Below are positions 3,990-5,464 of a DNA stretch of 5,464 nt, one piece after another (the stretch's first letter is position 1; every line of letters begins with the position of its first letter). The notes under the pieces are model-generated. The model did not search any database. It was given only the letters and a program-made list of their open reading frames with translations, and was not told the DNA's origin. A program made the position numbers and the translations under genes. This stretch comes from Deltaproteobacteria bacterium (GTDB lineage Bacteria > Desulfobacterota > Binatia > UBA9968 > CAXXLF01): positions 1-5,464 of the forward strand of contig JACZXR010000190.1 of the NCBI GenBank assembly GCA_022571535.1, read 5' to 3'.

Positions 3990-5213
3990 TTGACTCCCTA
4001 TTCGGAGATGAAGTTGAGTCCGGAAGAGGCCGTCGCTCTCGTCGATAAGTTCGCCCGTGATGATGAGGTCGACAGACTCCTGGTCGAGATCTTGCGCTCT
4101 CCCTCGCCCCAGACCGACCGCCTGGAGGCGGACCCTGGGGTCCGTGACTTTGTGGCGAGCATAGTTGCCCCCCGGATCGAATCCCTTACCGGACAGCCTC
4201 CGAAACTGGATAGCATGGGGAACCTATTGTGGGTGCCTGACGCGCCAACCGGTTCACGGGCCGGCGGGCTTCTTTTCATGGCCTATGCCATGACCTTTCC
4301 GCCAGCCTCCATGTCCGATCCCTATTCCGGTGCGGTAGTCTCTGGAGCACCATTTCAGATCTCCGGTCCCTGTGCCTGGGGACGAGGTGCCTGCGAACAG
4401 AAAGGGGCGTTGGCCGCGATGATCGCTGCGGCTGGTATTCTGACTCGATCGGGGTGTCCCCTGAGAGAGCCCTTTTTCCTAGTGGTCAGCCTGGCTGGAG
4501 AGACAGGGCGGCATGACGCTGCCCAGTTCATTTTGGAACACTCTCGGCTGGAGGCTCGATACGGGATCGTTGGTCTTGGGACCAACAATAGGGTTTGTCT
4601 CGGAAATAAGGGGCGGGTCGACGTGGAAATTATGGTTCGGGGCAAGTCTACCCACAGCAGTACTCCGTGGGATGGTATTAATGCTATCGAGGGTGCGCGC
4701 CGGGTTATGGACCGTTTAGATAGAGTTGTGCTGGAAGCGAATCATCCAGATCTCGGCCACTCGACCTTAACTGCGACACGGATTGAGAGTGGCCCAGCGG
4801 CAAGCCACACAGTACAGGATTATTGCCGACTCGTGCTCGATCGACGACTGCTTCCCGGAGAAGATTCCAATGCGGCCATCGAGGAGATCGAGACGGCCCT
4901 GAGTGGATTGGAGCCCTGGAAGGTTGAGATCAAGCGTGGGGCAACCATGTATCCGTCGGAAGTTCCGCCGGGGTGCCCCGTTGCGGCCTCGCTGAAATCG
5001 GCCTGTGAGATAATATTAAAGAAAAAAGCCGAGGTCTTCTACTCGCCTGCATCTCTGGACGCTGGATTTCTCAATAAAAAAGGGATCGAGACACTAATGT
5101 TTGGCCCGGGCGATCTGCGTTTCGCCCACACGGACCGAGAGATGGTCTCGTTGGAAGAGGTCCGAGCGGCAGCCAGAATTTATGCGACCGCCGCCCTGCA
5201 GATGCTCGCCTAG
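3990..5213 (+). CDS. M20-fold protein (ArgE/DapE/CPG2-like), degenerate metal site
   Basis: A 407-residue protein with the layout of M20 amidohydrolases and deacylases, including the inserted dimerisation domain: KGRVDVEIMVRGKSTHSSTP (207-226) with H222, then GINAIEGA (229-236). Recognisable blocks are GRGACEQKGALAAM (131-144), GETG (170-173) and FGPGDLRFAHTD (371-382). By eye, the HxD motif reads Y99-A-M101, the bridging Asp is E136, the catalytic Glu is G170 and the next acidic ligand is L196; only E171 and H380 keep their usual identity. It may be a pseudoenzyme or use altered chemistry. The reading frame is intact. TTG 3990 is preferred because TAGGG lies seven bases upstream. ATG 4008 is the alternative, but its GGAG touches the codon. 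It follows the Fe-ADH gene by 9 bp and is probably cotranscribed. No signal peptide or membrane segment is seen. Confidence 0.8.
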   Translation: MTPYSEMKLSPEEAVALVDKFARDDEVDRLLVEILRSPSPQTDRLEADPGVRDFVASIVAPRIESLTGQPPKLDSMGNLLWVPDAPTGSRAGGLLFMAYAMTFPPASMSDPYSGAVVSGAPFQISGPCAWGRGACEQKGALAAMIAAAGILTRSGCPLREPFFLVVSLAGETGRHDAAQFILEHSRLEARYGIVGLGTNNRVCLGNKGRVDVEIMVRGKSTHSSTPWDGINAIEGARRVMDRLDRVVLEANHPDLGHSTLTATRIESGPAASHTVQDYCRLVLDRRLLPGEDSNAAIEEIETALSGLEPWKVEIKRGATMYPSEVPPGCPVAASLKSACEIILKKKAEVFYSPASLDAGFLNKKGIETLMFGPGDLRFAHTDREMVSLEEVRAAARIYATAALQMLA

Positions 5214-5464
5214 GGTACTGCCGTGCATGCACGTTGACCATCTAATGGAGCGAGGGTGTGACGAAGAACGACTTGAGGCCGGACGCCTAAGACCCAACCG
5301 TGACCTCTCGGCTGGCCTTCTTCATGTTAGCCCCGATCCGACATTAATCAGTCCAAGAATTCAGCCCTGATGAAAATAGGATCGTAGTAAAGAGCTGTTT
5401 CTACCGTAAATCGGCAACTCACCATAAGTGTACTTACGAACCCAGGCTCAACATGTCGGCAATT
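5214..5464. other. Downstream flank, no gene recognised
   Basis: Nothing in these 251 bases looks like a gene; the open frames continue in the shadow of the M20 gene and match no family I know. CTT-AGGC (5272-5279, one bulged base) can pair with GCCTAAG (5285-5291) as a small hairpin, but no T-tract follows, so I do not call a terminator. The operon end is therefore not defined by the sequence. Confidence 0.4.
5222..5233. repeat. 12-bp perfect palindrome after the operon
   Basis: CGTGCATGCACG is a perfect 12-bp palindrome starting 9 bp after the M20 stop codon. It might be a protein-binding site or chance, and nothing around it decides between them. Confidence 0.3.

Noticed and set aside
5425..5436. 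Short inverted repeat TAAGT/ACTTA near the window end.
   Set aside because: Five-base arms with a two-base gap are expected by chance, and no gene start is visible nearby.

Overview
The window looks like chromosomal DNA from an uncultured Gram-negative-type bacterium. By eye it is moderately GC-rich, with ordinary bacterial promoters and Shine-Dalgarno sites. Small dispersed palindromic repeats between genes would fit Desulfobacterota or a similar environmental lineage, but the sequence does not settle the taxonomy. All four genes are on the + strand.

Region 1 (1-1741) is an NAD-salvage unit. A 21-bp palindrome (134-154) lies in the 17-bp spacer of a plausible sigma70-type promoter (129-157). 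It matches, from memory, the GT-N7-AC core of NrtR operators. Downstream is a 122-bp structured repeat (copy A, 187-308) that ends two bases before the ATG of pncB (311-1672, nicotinate phosphoribosyltransferase). A GC-rich hairpin at 1720-1741 may end the transcript.

Region 2 (1742-2145) is a gene-free stretch full of small elements: a possible promoter (1742-1770), a 70-nt element with perfect 16-bp inverted arms (1855-1924), three degenerate copies of a CGCAAAG-type repeat (1926-1949), and a second copy of the structured repeat (copy B, 1980-2130). Copy B carries one extra hairpin and ends just upstream of the next gene.

Region 3 (2146-5213) is a tight three-gene operon. It encodes a DUF1989 (urea-carboxylase-associated family) protein, an iron-alcohol-dehydrogenase-fold enzyme of maleylacetate-reductase type, and an M20-fold protein in which most of the usual metal-binding and catalytic positions appear to be replaced. 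The first two genes overlap by ATGA and the last two are 9 bp apart, so they probably act together. No urea carboxylase, ring-cleavage dioxygenase or transporter lies alongside, and I cannot name the substrate. The last 251 bases hold no gene I can support.

The most notable signals are the two-copy structured RNA-like repeat placed directly against two unrelated genes, the probable NrtR-type operator, and the uncharacterised operon with a degenerate M20 protein. Nothing here is a CRISPR array, rRNA, canonical tRNA or complete insertion sequence.
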